A stretch of DNA of 64,000 nt. Source: an uncultured Maribacter sp. (GTDB lineage: Bacteria > Bacteroidota > Bacteroidia > Flavobacteriales > Flavobacteriaceae). The stretch spans positions 806,001 through 870,000 of the forward strand of contig NZ_CANMDU010000001.1 of NCBI RefSeq assembly GCF_947496775.1, written 5' to 3'. Shown here piece after piece: positions 42,065-49,551 of the stretch (its first letter is position 1; every line of letters starts with the position of its first letter). The position numbers were made by a program, and so were the translations under genes. Under the pieces are notes generated by a model. The model made no database searches. It was not told the DNA's origin and saw only the letters and a list, made by a program, of their open reading frames with translations.

Positions 42065-42928
42065 TTAATTCTGATTTTTAGGAGCTCTTAGAATCTGAAA
42101 TTCTTTTACCAAACTATCAAAAAGTTCATTCTTTTCTAATACCTCTGTTGGCTCAGAATCTTCTTCTTTTTGGTTAATAACCGAAGTATCTTCTAAATAA
42201 CTATAAAGAGTCCATTCCGAATTATTATATTCCAATGCTGTTAAATTTTCTATCCAATCTCCAGAATTTAAATACATTACACCTCCTTTTGGTGTTGTAA
42301 TTTCTCGCATCGCTGGCTGATGAATATGGCCACAAACCACATAGTTATACTCGTTTTCTATTGCAATATCTGCAGCAATTTGTTCAAAATTATTTATAAA
42401 TTTTACAGCAGATTTTACGCTATTTTTTATTTTTTTAGACATAGAAACTGGTCCCTTTCCTAGCTTTTTACTAATAAAATTTACCACTCTATTTAATACA
42501 ATTAATAAATCATACCCCTTTGCGCCCAACTTAGCTATCCATTTAGAATGTTGCATGGTAACATCGAAAACATCCCCATGAAAAAACCACATTTTTTTAT
42601 CATCAATGGTCAACAAAACCTTATTTACAATAGTAAAAGACCCCAATTTAAAACCTACAAATTTTCTGAGCATTTCGTCATGATTCCCCGTAACGTAATG
42701 CACTTTAACCCCTTTAGAAATCCACTCCATAATTAGTTTTACAACTTTCATATGTGCCTTTGGCCAATATCTCTTGTTAAATTGCCATATATCTATAATA
42801 TCTCCATTTAAAATAACCTCTTTAGGCTTAATTGATTTTAAATATTTTAAAAGTTCCTTAGCATGGCATCCGTAGGTGCCTAAGTGCACATCTGATATAA
42901 CTACAATATCAACAGACCTTTTTTTCAT
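42065..42928 (-). CDS. LpxH-like metallophosphoesterase (UDP-2,3-diacylglucosamine diphosphatase family)
   Basis: The protein has 287 residues with a complete calcineurin-type metal site: ISDVHLG (DxH), LNGDIIDIW (GDxxD), YVTGNHDEM (GNHD), FFHGD and VCGHIHQPAM (GHxH). The WQFNKRYW pattern matches LpxH relatives. In lipid A synthesis LpxH cleaves UDP-diacylglucosamine. At this length and next to a glycosyltransferase it may instead act on another diphosphate lipid. Its ATG overlaps the stop of a 41-residue frame upstream (ATGA). It is the first sizeable gene of the unit. Confidence 0.82.
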   Translation of the reverse strand: MKKRSVDIVVISDVHLGTYGCHAKELLKYLKSIKPKEVILNGDIIDIWQFNKRYWPKAHMKVVKLIMEWISKGVKVHYVTGNHDEMLRKFVGFKLGSFTIVNKVLLTIDDKKMWFFHGDVFDVTMQHSKWIAKLGAKGYDLLIVLNRVVNFISKKLGKGPVSMSKKIKNSVKSAVKFINNFEQIAADIAIENEYNYVVCGHIHQPAMREITTPKGGVMYLNSGDWIENLTALEYNNSEWTLYSYLEDTSVINQKEEDSEPTEVLEKNELFDSLVKEFQILRAPKNQN

Positions 42929-43050
42929 AAAACTTGTTTAAACTTCTTAAAAGAAACTCTATTGAATTTAAGCGGAGAATAATAACTAACGAATTGTGTT
43001 AGACAAAATTGAATAACCCAAGTTGCTATCGCAATAAAGATAATTTTCAT
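42925..43050 (-). CDS. Candidate 41-residue membrane peptide upstream of the LpxH-like gene
   Basis: A frame starting at the ATG at 43050 has a hydrophobic N-terminus (IIFIAIATWVIQF) and a basic tail (KFNRVSFKKFK). Its stop overlaps the LpxH-like start as ATGA. The overlap and membrane topology support a translated leader or a small membrane partner. No family is recognised and no Shine-Dalgarno is seen. The rest of the 42929-43364 gap (about 300 bases) holds nothing else but the repeat and hairpin at its left end. Confidence 0.42.
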   Translation of the reverse strand: MKIIFIAIATWVIQFCLTQFVSYYSPLKFNRVSFKKFKQVL

Positions 43051-43249
43051 AGGAAGAATATATATATACAAAGATGTATATATAGAAAATAAAAACTGTA
43101 AGCTAAGGTTTACTTTTGAGTTATTACATTGTTAATATGCCCCCTATATAAGTTAAATTAAAGAGCTGTAAAATCAAAAAACCGGGTATTCACAACAACT
43201 ATAGTGGGTTACGCAACAATACTTTTTTTAAAATTAACTTCCCTAGTAT

Positions 43250-43343
43250 ATTTACCATGTAATAAAAAACGAAATAAAATTTTTCATTTTCATATAGTGT
43301 TCTCAGAAAAGAGCTTTGTCTTCATTGACAAAGCTCTTTTTAG
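43250..43343. repeat. Direct repeat copy A, downstream of the YdeP-like gene
   Basis: Bases 43250-43343 match 45795-45884 almost exactly (differences: two bases CA/AC near the start, a short gap, and a few single bases). Both contain ATTTAC, CATTTTCATATAGTGTTCTC and the hairpin of the terminator. The two copies lie on either side of the YdeP-like gene in the same orientation, 2545 bases apart. Confidence 0.85.
43307..43340. terminator. Terminator within repeat A, after the YdeP-like gene
   Basis: A perfect 14-bp stem (AAAAGAGCTTTGTC / GACAAAGCTCTTTT, arms 43307-43320 and 43327-43340) with a TTCATT loop. U tracts are available on both strands. On the minus strand it lies 24 bases after the YdeP-like stop. 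Confidence 0.85.
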
Positions 43344-43364
43344 TTTAAAAGGATTTTAATCTTT

Positions 43365-45662
43365 TTACGCTTTATTAATTTTCACTTTAACAGACTTACT
43401 TATTGGTGTTCTACTTTTATCCGCATATTGGTTATAAGGAATAACCATATTTGTTTCTGGATAATACGCTGCAATGTTTCCTCTTGGAATCTTATAAGAT
43501 ATTACTTTAAAATTATTTGCAGTACGTTCTTTATTATCATAATTACTAGTAATATTAACTACTTGCAATTGTTTTAATCCATACTGCTTCATATCCTCTG
43601 GATGCATAAAAACCACTCTCCTTGCATTATATATTCCTCTATACCTATCGTCTAAACCATAAATAGTTGTATTAAACTGATCATGCGACCGAATTGTCAT
43701 CAACAAAAATTCATCTTTTTCTAAATGATGAGTTGGAAGGGTGTTGACTGAAATTTGAGCTTTTCCATTTGGAAGCATACTAAAATCTAACTCTCTTGCA
43801 TTATGAGGCAGGTAATACCCTTTACCTTTAGACCTTTCTTTAGTATTGTCATACCCCTTAATTACTTGATCTATCTTGGTTCTAATAAGCTCATAATCCT
43901 TGGCCATTTCTCTCCAAGGCACAGAATGATTATCTGTTAGGTGCGTAGCGGCGATTTCAGCAATAATCTCTGGCTCACTTTTAATAGAACCAGAAGCTGG
44001 TTTTAAAATCCCCATAGATTGCCTTACTCTACCCATACTATTCTCTACAGTAACATAGCGTTGTACTCCATCTTTTACATCTTTTTCAGAGCGCCCAAAA
44101 GTGGGAAGTAAAAGTGCCGTTTTGCCAGTAACCAAATGTGTCCTATTTAATTTAGTACTCACTTGAACTGTTAAATTACACTGCTCTATAGCTTCCGCAG
44201 TATATTTAGTGTCTGATGCTGCCATTAGAAAATTACCTCCTAAGCACATAAAAAACTTAGCCTTACCATCGTGCATGGCATGTATAGCCTCTACGGTATC
44301 TAACCCTTCTTCATCCGGAGCTGTAAATCCCAAATGCTGCTCTATTCTTTTATTTAATTCCGTATTAACGAAATGCATGATACCTACACTACGATCCCCT
44401 TGAACATTACTATGCCCTCTTACCGGACATGTTCCTGTATTTGGCTTTCCTATAGCTCCTTTTAGTAATAAAATATTGACAAACTCCTTAATATTTTCTA
44501 CTCCATTCTTATGCTGTGTTAAACCCATTGCCCAACAAATAATAATTTTAGATTTAGTGGCTAATAGTTTCACCGTTTCATCTACCTGTTGTTTTCCTAC
44601 CCCGCTTAGTGTAAGGAGCTCTTCTTCGTCATAATTTTCTATATCTGCCAGTAAAGCATCATACCCTTGTGTATATTTTTCAATAAACGCATGATCAAAA
44701 ACATCCTTATTATCTTTATCTAATGATGCCAATCTTTTAATCAATAATTTGGCCAATGCCATATCTTGGTTAATCCTTACTTGTAAATGTATATCTGCAA
44801 TATCTTCTCCAGACCCTAAAATTCCTTTTATATTTTGAGGGTTTTTAAAATTGATTAAACCTGCTTCTTCCAAAGGGTTTATACTTATTACTTTTCCTCC
44901 ATTTATTTTACATTTTTCTAAGGCAGATAACATTCTAGGATGATTAGTTCCTGGGTTTTGCCCTGCAACAATAACCACCTCAGCCTCATAAAAATCTTCT
45001 AAAGTAGCAGATCCTTTCCCCATTCCTAAAGTTTCTCCTAATGCAACACCGCTAGATTCGTGACACATATTAGAGCAATCGGGCATATTGTTTGTTCCTA
45101 TAGCTCTGGCAAACATACCGTACAAGAACGCTGCCTCATTACTAGAGCGTCCTGAAGTATAAAACACGGCTTCGTCTGGAGAATTTAATTTCTTTAACTC
45201 TTCCGATACGATACTATAAGCTTCTTCCCAAGTTATAGGCTCATAATGCACACTATTAGGGCGCAGTACCATTGGCTCTATAATCCTCCCAAATTTGTTT
45301 AATTGATAATCGGTAAGTTCTGAAAGTTTTTCAACAGAATTTTCTTTAAAAAAAGCAGCACCAATTTGTGAGGATGTTGCTTCATCTGCAAGGGCTTTTA
45401 CACCATTTTCGCAATACTCAGCAAAACTAGATTGTTTTTCTGGTACTGGCCAAGCACAACTAGGACACTCAAACCCCTTATCTTGATTCATTTGCAATAA
45501 AGCCCCCATAGATTTTAAAACCCCCATTTCTTTAAAACCATGCTTAAGAGCCTCTTTAACCCCCAATACACCTGCGGCTTTTTTTTGCGGCTCTCCTACT
45601 CTAATATCTAAAAAGTCTTGGGGTCCTGTTACTGAAACATTTCTTTTAAAATCTGATTTCAT
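43365..45662 (-). CDS. FdhF/YdeP-family molybdopterin oxidoreductase
   Basis: The protein has 765 residues of the molybdopterin oxidoreductase fold. N-terminal FECPSCAWPVPEKQ has only a CxxC pair, not the four-cysteine iron-sulfur motif of formate dehydrogenases. MPDCSNMCHESSGVALGETL is the YdeP-family site region, VAGQNPGTNHPRML and VISINPLEEAGL bind the cofactor, and the C-terminal domain has LMTIRSHDQFNTTIYGLDDR. E. coli YdeP is linked to acid resistance and its substrate is unknown. It needs molybdenum cofactor genes not in this window. No signal peptide. It stands alone between two direct repeats. Confidence 0.88.
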   Translation of the reverse strand: MKSDFKRNVSVTGPQDFLDIRVGEPQKKAAGVLGVKEALKHGFKEMGVLKSMGALLQMNQDKGFECPSCAWPVPEKQSSFAEYCENGVKALADEATSSQIGAAFFKENSVEKLSELTDYQLNKFGRIIEPMVLRPNSVHYEPITWEEAYSIVSEELKKLNSPDEAVFYTSGRSSNEAAFLYGMFARAIGTNNMPDCSNMCHESSGVALGETLGMGKGSATLEDFYEAEVVIVAGQNPGTNHPRMLSALEKCKINGGKVISINPLEEAGLINFKNPQNIKGILGSGEDIADIHLQVRINQDMALAKLLIKRLASLDKDNKDVFDHAFIEKYTQGYDALLADIENYDEEELLTLSGVGKQQVDETVKLLATKSKIIICWAMGLTQHKNGVENIKEFVNILLLKGAIGKPNTGTCPVRGHSNVQGDRSVGIMHFVNTELNKRIEQHLGFTAPDEEGLDTVEAIHAMHDGKAKFFMCLGGNFLMAASDTKYTAEAIEQCNLTVQVSTKLNRTHLVTGKTALLLPTFGRSEKDVKDGVQRYVTVENSMGRVRQSMGILKPASGSIKSEPEIIAEIAATHLTDNHSVPWREMAKDYELIRTKIDQVIKGYDNTKERSKGKGYYLPHNARELDFSMLPNGKAQISVNTLPTHHLEKDEFLLMTIRSHDQFNTTIYGLDDRYRGIYNARRVVFMHPEDMKQYGLKQLQVVNITSNYDNKERTANNFKVISYKIPRGNIAAYYPETNMVIPYNQYADKSRTPISKSVKVKINKA

Positions 45663-45794
45663 TAATGCTAATACCTTTGTTGTTCCAAGGAAAAATACTG
45701 TTTTTTTTTAAGTTAAAATCAAAAAAAGAATGGTTTACAACAAAATCCCTACAATACACATCAAATCTTTTAAAAAAGGATATTACTCCTGTAC

Positions 45795-45884
45795 ATTTAC
45801 ACTGTAATAAAAAATAAAATTTTTCATTTTCATATAGTGTTCTCAAAAAAAGAGCTTTGTCTTCATTGATAAAGCTCTTTTTAG
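45795..45884. repeat. Direct repeat copy B, upstream of the YdeP-like gene
   Basis: Partner of 43250-43343. It also carries the hairpin (arms 45848-45861 and 45868-45881, one G-U pair), but no gene ends close to it, so here it looks like a leftover of duplication rather than a working terminator. Confidence 0.85.
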
Positions 45885-46092
45885 ATTTATAACTATTTTC
45901 TCGGTAGTCGAAATTTAAATACCTCAATACTTGCATCGAAACAAAAATTGGCATTTAAAGAATACCTCATAGGCGTACTCTAGGTAGTTTCTTCACTTTA
46001 ATTTCAACTTAAATTTACAAAACATCTTATTTCATAGTTTTAAAATAACTTTAAGTTAAAAATGGATTAACTATAAGTAATTTAAAAACATA

Positions 46093-46175
46093 TAGCTTTG
46101 GAATGTTCTATTAGGTTAATTAATATTTAATTAACTCCTTTAAAACCGGTATTCGTACCGGTTTTATTGTTTTAT
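46093..46175 (+). ncRNA. Possible small RNA with its own terminator
   Basis: TAGCTTTG (46093-46100) fits a -7 box. The palindrome at 46115-46135 follows, then a stem AAAACCGGT / ACCGGTTTT (46142-46150, 46157-46165) with ATTGTTTT after it on the plus strand. No plus-strand gene ends here, so the hairpin is unexplained; a transcript of about 70 bases is one reading. No -33 TTG is seen. Confidence 0.22.
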
Positions 46176-46294
46176 ACACCTACTGCTTAACTTCAACTTA
46201 ATAAATTTCTGCTACCTATCTACAATCAACACCTTCCCTTTTACCAATTTACACAACACTCCATTAATCGTAATATTACAATGATTTAATTCTT

Positions 46295-46327
46295 AAAAAA
46301 AACGAAATATTACATTCCGTTTTTTAC
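46295..46327 (-). terminator. Terminator of the TM2-domain gene
   Basis: AAAAAACG (46297-46304) pairs with CGTTTTTT (46318-46325), just past the stop at 46332 of the leftward gene. The stem is short and A/T rich, so moderate strength. Confidence 0.55.
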
Positions 46328-46331
46328 TCTA

Positions 46332-46829
46332 TTAGAACCAAGGTTTTTTACCTACTTGATACGTATTATAGAATTCTTCATCGGATTTAGTTAGGTAAAT
46401 AATACCTTCTATAAAAGGCACTATACCCGCTATTCCACAAGTAACTACAGAGGCTATTATTTGAATAATTCCTTCTTTCGTATATCCCAAAATAAATTTA
46501 TGAATACCTAACGAACCTATTAGAATTGCTAATAAACCAGCCAATACTTTTTTGTTTTCCCCTCCTTCTCCTCCAAAAGCTTCTTTTGCGCTATCTGCAA
46601 AATCATTGGCTGTTTTCTTTGCTTCCTCCGCAAATTCACTCGCCGCTTCTTTTGCATCTTCTGCAAATTCGCTAGCTTTTTCTTTGGCTTCACCCGCAAA
46701 TTCCTTGGCAGATTCTTTAGCCTCTTCAAATTTTTCAGATGCATTCTCCCCTAAGTCCTTAGCTTTGTCTTTTGCAGCATCAAAAGCATCTTCTGCCTTA
46801 TCTCCTAAATCTTTGTTTTCTTCTGACAT
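46332..46829 (-). CDS. TM2-domain membrane protein with LEA-like N-terminal repeats
   Basis: The protein has 165 residues. Residues 1-90 are built of repeats of about 11 residues rich in Ala, Lys and Glu (for example EFAGEAKEKASEFAEDAKEA), like late-embryogenesis-abundant proteins that form amphipathic helices. After a glycine linker comes a TM2 domain: KKVLAGLLAILIGSLGIHKF, then LGYTKEGIIQII, GIVPFIEGIIYLTKSDEEF. TM2 proteins have two membrane helices and unknown function. The long repeats may stabilise membranes or other proteins, by analogy only. Confidence 0.8.
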   Translation of the reverse strand: MSEENKDLGDKAEDAFDAAKDKAKDLGENASEKFEEAKESAKEFAGEAKEKASEFAEDAKEAASEFAEEAKKTANDFADSAKEAFGGEGGENKKVLAGLLAILIGSLGIHKFILGYTKEGIIQIIASVVTCGIAGIVPFIEGIIYLTKSDEEFYNTYQVGKKPWF

Positions 46830-46886
46830 TATTATTTAGTTTTTGGTGGTTAATAACTCTCCTTAAATGTAATAATTATTTGATTA

Positions 46887-47273
46887 TCAAAGAAATGCTT
46901 TATCTATTGGCTCCCAAAGTTCTAGTTTATTCCCATCGGGATCCAAAATCCAACCAAATTTTCCATATTCATATTCTTCTATTTCACCAACAATCGTTAC
47001 TCCTTCTTCTTTTAAAATTGCTAATAACTCTACTAGATTTTCTACTCTAAAATTCATCATAAAAGATGATTTACTTGGGGCAAAATATTTAGTATCCTCA
47101 TTCATAGGGCTCCATTGTGTTGAACAATCCTCTCCCTCTTTATCTTTCCACCAAAAAGTACATCCATATTGGTCCGTATTTAATCCCAATCTATTTTTAT
47201 ACCATTCTTTAATAGCATTTGGGTCTTTTGTCTTAAAGAAAAACCCACCTAAACCAGTAACTCTCTTTTTCAT
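46887..47273 (-). CDS. VOC-family (glyoxalase-like) protein
   Basis: The protein has 128 residues with two beta-alpha-beta-beta-beta units: VTGLGGFFFKTKDPNAIKEW (normally a helix after KD), then MMNFRVENLVELLAILKEEG and FGWILDPDGNKLELWEP, the DPDGNxxELWEP ending being the VOC signature with its metal-ligand Glu. Could be a glyoxalase, dioxygenase or antibiotic-resistance type enzyme; substrate not readable. It is part of a leftward row of small enzymes. Confidence 0.85.
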   Translation of the reverse strand: MKKRVTGLGGFFFKTKDPNAIKEWYKNRLGLNTDQYGCTFWWKDKEGEDCSTQWSPMNEDTKYFAPSKSSFMMNFRVENLVELLAILKEEGVTIVGEIEEYEYGKFGWILDPDGNKLELWEPIDKAFL

Positions 47274-47300
47274 CCTTTCTTTTTTACTCGATAATCGAGG

Positions 47301-47753
47301 CTATTTTATTTTTTCTTCATAAAGATTAATCCAATCTTTTGGAGACATTTTAGCAACTAATTCGCCTATTAAATCATAAGGTATATCCTCTAAATATTTA
47401 AAACGTATACAACTTTTTCCCATATTTATTTTTCTTTTGCAGTGTTTAGGGTATTCTTCTACAAACCAATTATATAGATTAGTATCCGCATATATCCCGG
47501 AATGATATATGGCAACAAAATTTTTCTGCGATGCCACATTGATAAATGGTAACGGTAACTTGGGATCGCAATGATACCCTTCTGGATATAAGGAATGTGG
47601 CACTACATAGCCCAACATTTTATAACTGATACATTCTTTAAAACCATTAGGCAGATTAGCTTTAATAATAGTTCTAATATTAGAAATTACTTCTTTCCTT
47701 TCTTCTGGCAATTGCTCTATATATTCTTCCGGAGTGCTCGCATTTGAGGTCAT
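47301..47753 (-). CDS. DUF1801-domain protein (first of two)
   Basis: The protein has 150 residues. The start EEYIEQLPEERKEVISNIRT and ISYKMLGYVVPHSLYP match DUF1801, a small fold related to bacterial YdhG and frataxin-like shapes. FINVASQKNFVAIYHSGI and GKSCIRFKYLEDIP are further matches. Its function is unknown. A second DUF1801 protein is encoded 51 bases upstream. Confidence 0.75.
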   Translation of the reverse strand: MTSNASTPEEYIEQLPEERKEVISNIRTIIKANLPNGFKECISYKMLGYVVPHSLYPEGYHCDPKLPLPFINVASQKNFVAIYHSGIYADTNLYNWFVEEYPKHCKRKINMGKSCIRFKYLEDIPYDLIGELVAKMSPKDWINLYEEKIK

Positions 47754-47804
47754 CTTACTTCTTGTATTAAAGATTACCTTCTAAAGTTAACAAATTTTAA
47801 AGTA

Positions 47805-48155
47805 CTACTCCTTTCTATATAAATCCAAAGCTCTTTGTAATAATGAGGCCAATTTTTGCGCGGGAATATCTATTACTGGATTAACTCTTAATATTTTCAT
47901 ACGGGAGCGTTTCCCTGCTTCTAATTCCGGATGATTAAGACGTGCTCCTTCGACAAAAAGTATATACGGTTCTTTGGTATTTTTATCTACCCATAAATAC
48001 ACAAATGCCTTCTTTTTATAGCAAAAACATGGCATTCCGTACTTTGTGGTTTCTGCAATATTCTCATCTTGTTTTAAAATAATATCTCGTAGGGCAAGTA
48101 AACAACCTTTGTTAGGCTCTTGTTTATTAAAATAAAAAGCATCATTTTGAGTCAT
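47805..48155 (-). CDS. DUF1801-domain protein (second of two)
   Basis: The 116-residue protein has KGCLLALRDIILKQDENIAE, ETTKYGMPCFCYKKKAFVYL and EKQ-like basic loops as in DUF1801, but it diverges from the neighbouring 150-residue copy. It lies 9 bases after the 2-hydroxyacid dehydrogenase gene, probably in the same transcript. Confidence 0.7.
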   Translation of the reverse strand: MTQNDAFYFNKQEPNKGCLLALRDIILKQDENIAETTKYGMPCFCYKKKAFVYLWVDKNTKEPYILFVEGARLNHPELEAGKRSRMKILRVNPVIDIPAQKLASLLQRALDLYRKE

Positions 48156-48164
48156 TTTAACATC

Positions 48165-49103
48165 TTAACAGAATTTTGCTTTTACCTTGTCTACAATAGT
48201 TTGCGCTAACTTTACTTTACTTTCCACAGTCCAACCTGCTATATGCGGAGTTAATACTACTTTATCTGATTTTATTAGATACTGAAAAGCTTCGGGCATG
48301 TTAGCTTCCGTAAACATATTTTCAAAAGATGATTTTTCATATTCTAAAACATCTAAACCAGCTCCTAGAATCTTTTTAGATTCCAAAGCTGCTACCAAAT
48401 CGTCTGTTCTAACACATTTACCCCTTGCTGTATTTAACAGCCAGAGTGGCTTGTGAAAGGCGCTAATAAAACCTTCATTTATCATTCCGATAGTCAGATC
48501 TGTTTGAGGCACATGTAAGCTTAAAACATCTGTTTTTTGTTGTAACTCTAATATTCCCACCTGGCGAGCATCATCATTACCAACACCACCGACTATATCA
48601 TAACAAATAACCTCTACATCAAAACCTCTTAGTTTTTTTGCAAAAGCCTTTCCCATATTCCCATAACCGATGATTCCAACGGTTTTTCCATCTAATTCGA
48701 CCCCTCTATTACCTTCCCGATCCCATCTACCAGAACGAACTTCTTTATCCGCGATATTTAATTTATTAAATAAAGAAAGTAACATACCTAACGCATGTTC
48801 TCCCACTGCATTTCTATTACCTTCTGGAGCAGAGGCTAAAAAAATTCCTTTTTCCTCTGCATAATTCGTATCAATATTCTCCAGACCTGCACCTAATCTT
48901 CCTATAAATTTTAGGTTAGTTGCTTTATCTAAAAACAATTTATCTATAGTAAATCGGCTTCGAATTATTATACCATCATATACATGTAATTTAGATTCTA
49001 TTTCCTCTTTAGAAGAGGTATAATCTTCATCGTTTTGAAAACCTATAGCATTAAATTGCTCTATTATTAAGGGATGATTAACATCTAAGTGTAATACTTT
49101 CAT
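48165..49103 (-). CDS. D-2-hydroxyacid dehydrogenase (phosphoglycerate dehydrogenase-like)
   Basis: The protein has 312 residues. FIGRLGAGLENIDT precedes the Rossmann signature GIIGYGNMGKAFAKKL. The active-site Arg lies in LNTARGKCVRTDDL, the Glu in GLDVLEYE, and the His in TPHIAGWT. It lacks the regulatory ACT domain of SerA-type enzymes, so it may be a short phosphoglycerate dehydrogenase for serine or a different 2-hydroxyacid reductase. It starts 3 bases after the cupin gene stop. Confidence 0.88.
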   Translation of the reverse strand: MKVLHLDVNHPLIIEQFNAIGFQNDEDYTSSKEEIESKLHVYDGIIIRSRFTIDKLFLDKATNLKFIGRLGAGLENIDTNYAEEKGIFLASAPEGNRNAVGEHALGMLLSLFNKLNIADKEVRSGRWDREGNRGVELDGKTVGIIGYGNMGKAFAKKLRGFDVEVICYDIVGGVGNDDARQVGILELQQKTDVLSLHVPQTDLTIGMINEGFISAFHKPLWLLNTARGKCVRTDDLVAALESKKILGAGLDVLEYEKSSFENMFTEANMPEAFQYLIKSDKVVLTPHIAGWTVESKVKLAQTIVDKVKAKFC

Positions 49104-49106
49104 AAA

Positions 49107-49472
49107 TTATATCTTGGGGTATTCTGTTTGGGTTTTTTCGTCCTGTACTTTTCCTGTATGCGCAGTAGTCAATTTTTCAAAAAGAAGCACATGTACTACT
49201 TCTCCGTTTTTAGTCATTGGGTTATGCTCCACCCCTTTAGGAACCACAATTATCTCTCCTTCTTTAACCACCTCTGTGCGGTCTCTAAATTGCATATACA
49301 AAGTTCCTTTTATAACCTGAAATAACTCATCTTCATTATCATGAGCATGCCAAACAAATTCATCTTTAAGCTTTGCAAGTAATACTTGCATATTATCTAC
49401 AACAGCTATCTGATGCGGATGCCATTGTTTTGAAAATTCGGCATGTTTGGCTACAATATTTATACTTTTCAT
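49107..49472 (-). CDS. Cupin-domain protein
   Basis: The protein has 121 residues. It has both cupin motifs: HAHDNEDELFQVIKG and then VVPKGVEHNPMTKN, with His and Glu residues that bind a metal. It may be a small metal-dependent isomerase, dioxygenase or sensor; no substrate is apparent. It leads a tightly spaced pair with the hydroxyacid dehydrogenase. Confidence 0.85.
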   Translation of the reverse strand: MKSINIVAKHAEFSKQWHPHQIAVVDNMQVLLAKLKDEFVWHAHDNEDELFQVIKGTLYMQFRDRTEVVKEGEIIVVPKGVEHNPMTKNGEVVHVLLFEKLTTAHTGKVQDEKTQTEYPKI

Positions 49473-49551
49473 TACAACGCTATTTAAATAGTAAACTTCG
49501 GCCTTGGGGGTGCTTAAATCTTGATTAGGGAGAAAGGTATTGCAAAAGGAC

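Larger units (their letters stand above)
45663..46331. other. Gene-free stretch with repeat copy B and hairpins
   Basis: No convincing gene occupies these 669 bases. A minus-strand frame at 45646-45954 overlaps the YdeP start and runs through the repeat and hairpin, so it is unlikely to be real. The stretch holds repeat B (45795-45884), a palindrome GTTAATTAA-TAT-TTAATTAAC (46115-46135), a plus-strand hairpin (46142-46165) and the terminator of the next gene (46295-46327). Confidence 0.75.

Noticed and set aside
45646-45954. 102-residue minus-strand frame upstream of the YdeP-like gene
   Set aside because: It overlaps the YdeP start and reads through the direct repeat and its hairpin, with no family pattern, so it is a chance open frame.
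46332-46829. CRISPR or tandem-DNA-repeat reading of the repeated segment
   Set aside because: The repetition is at the protein level (11-residue units) inside an open frame; the DNA units vary and there are no spacers.
46552-46839. Ser/Ala-rich plus-strand frame opposite the TM2 protein, and another frame at 46529-46744
   Set aside because: Both are shadows of the LEA-like repeat on the real strand; the repeat's composition keeps other frames open.
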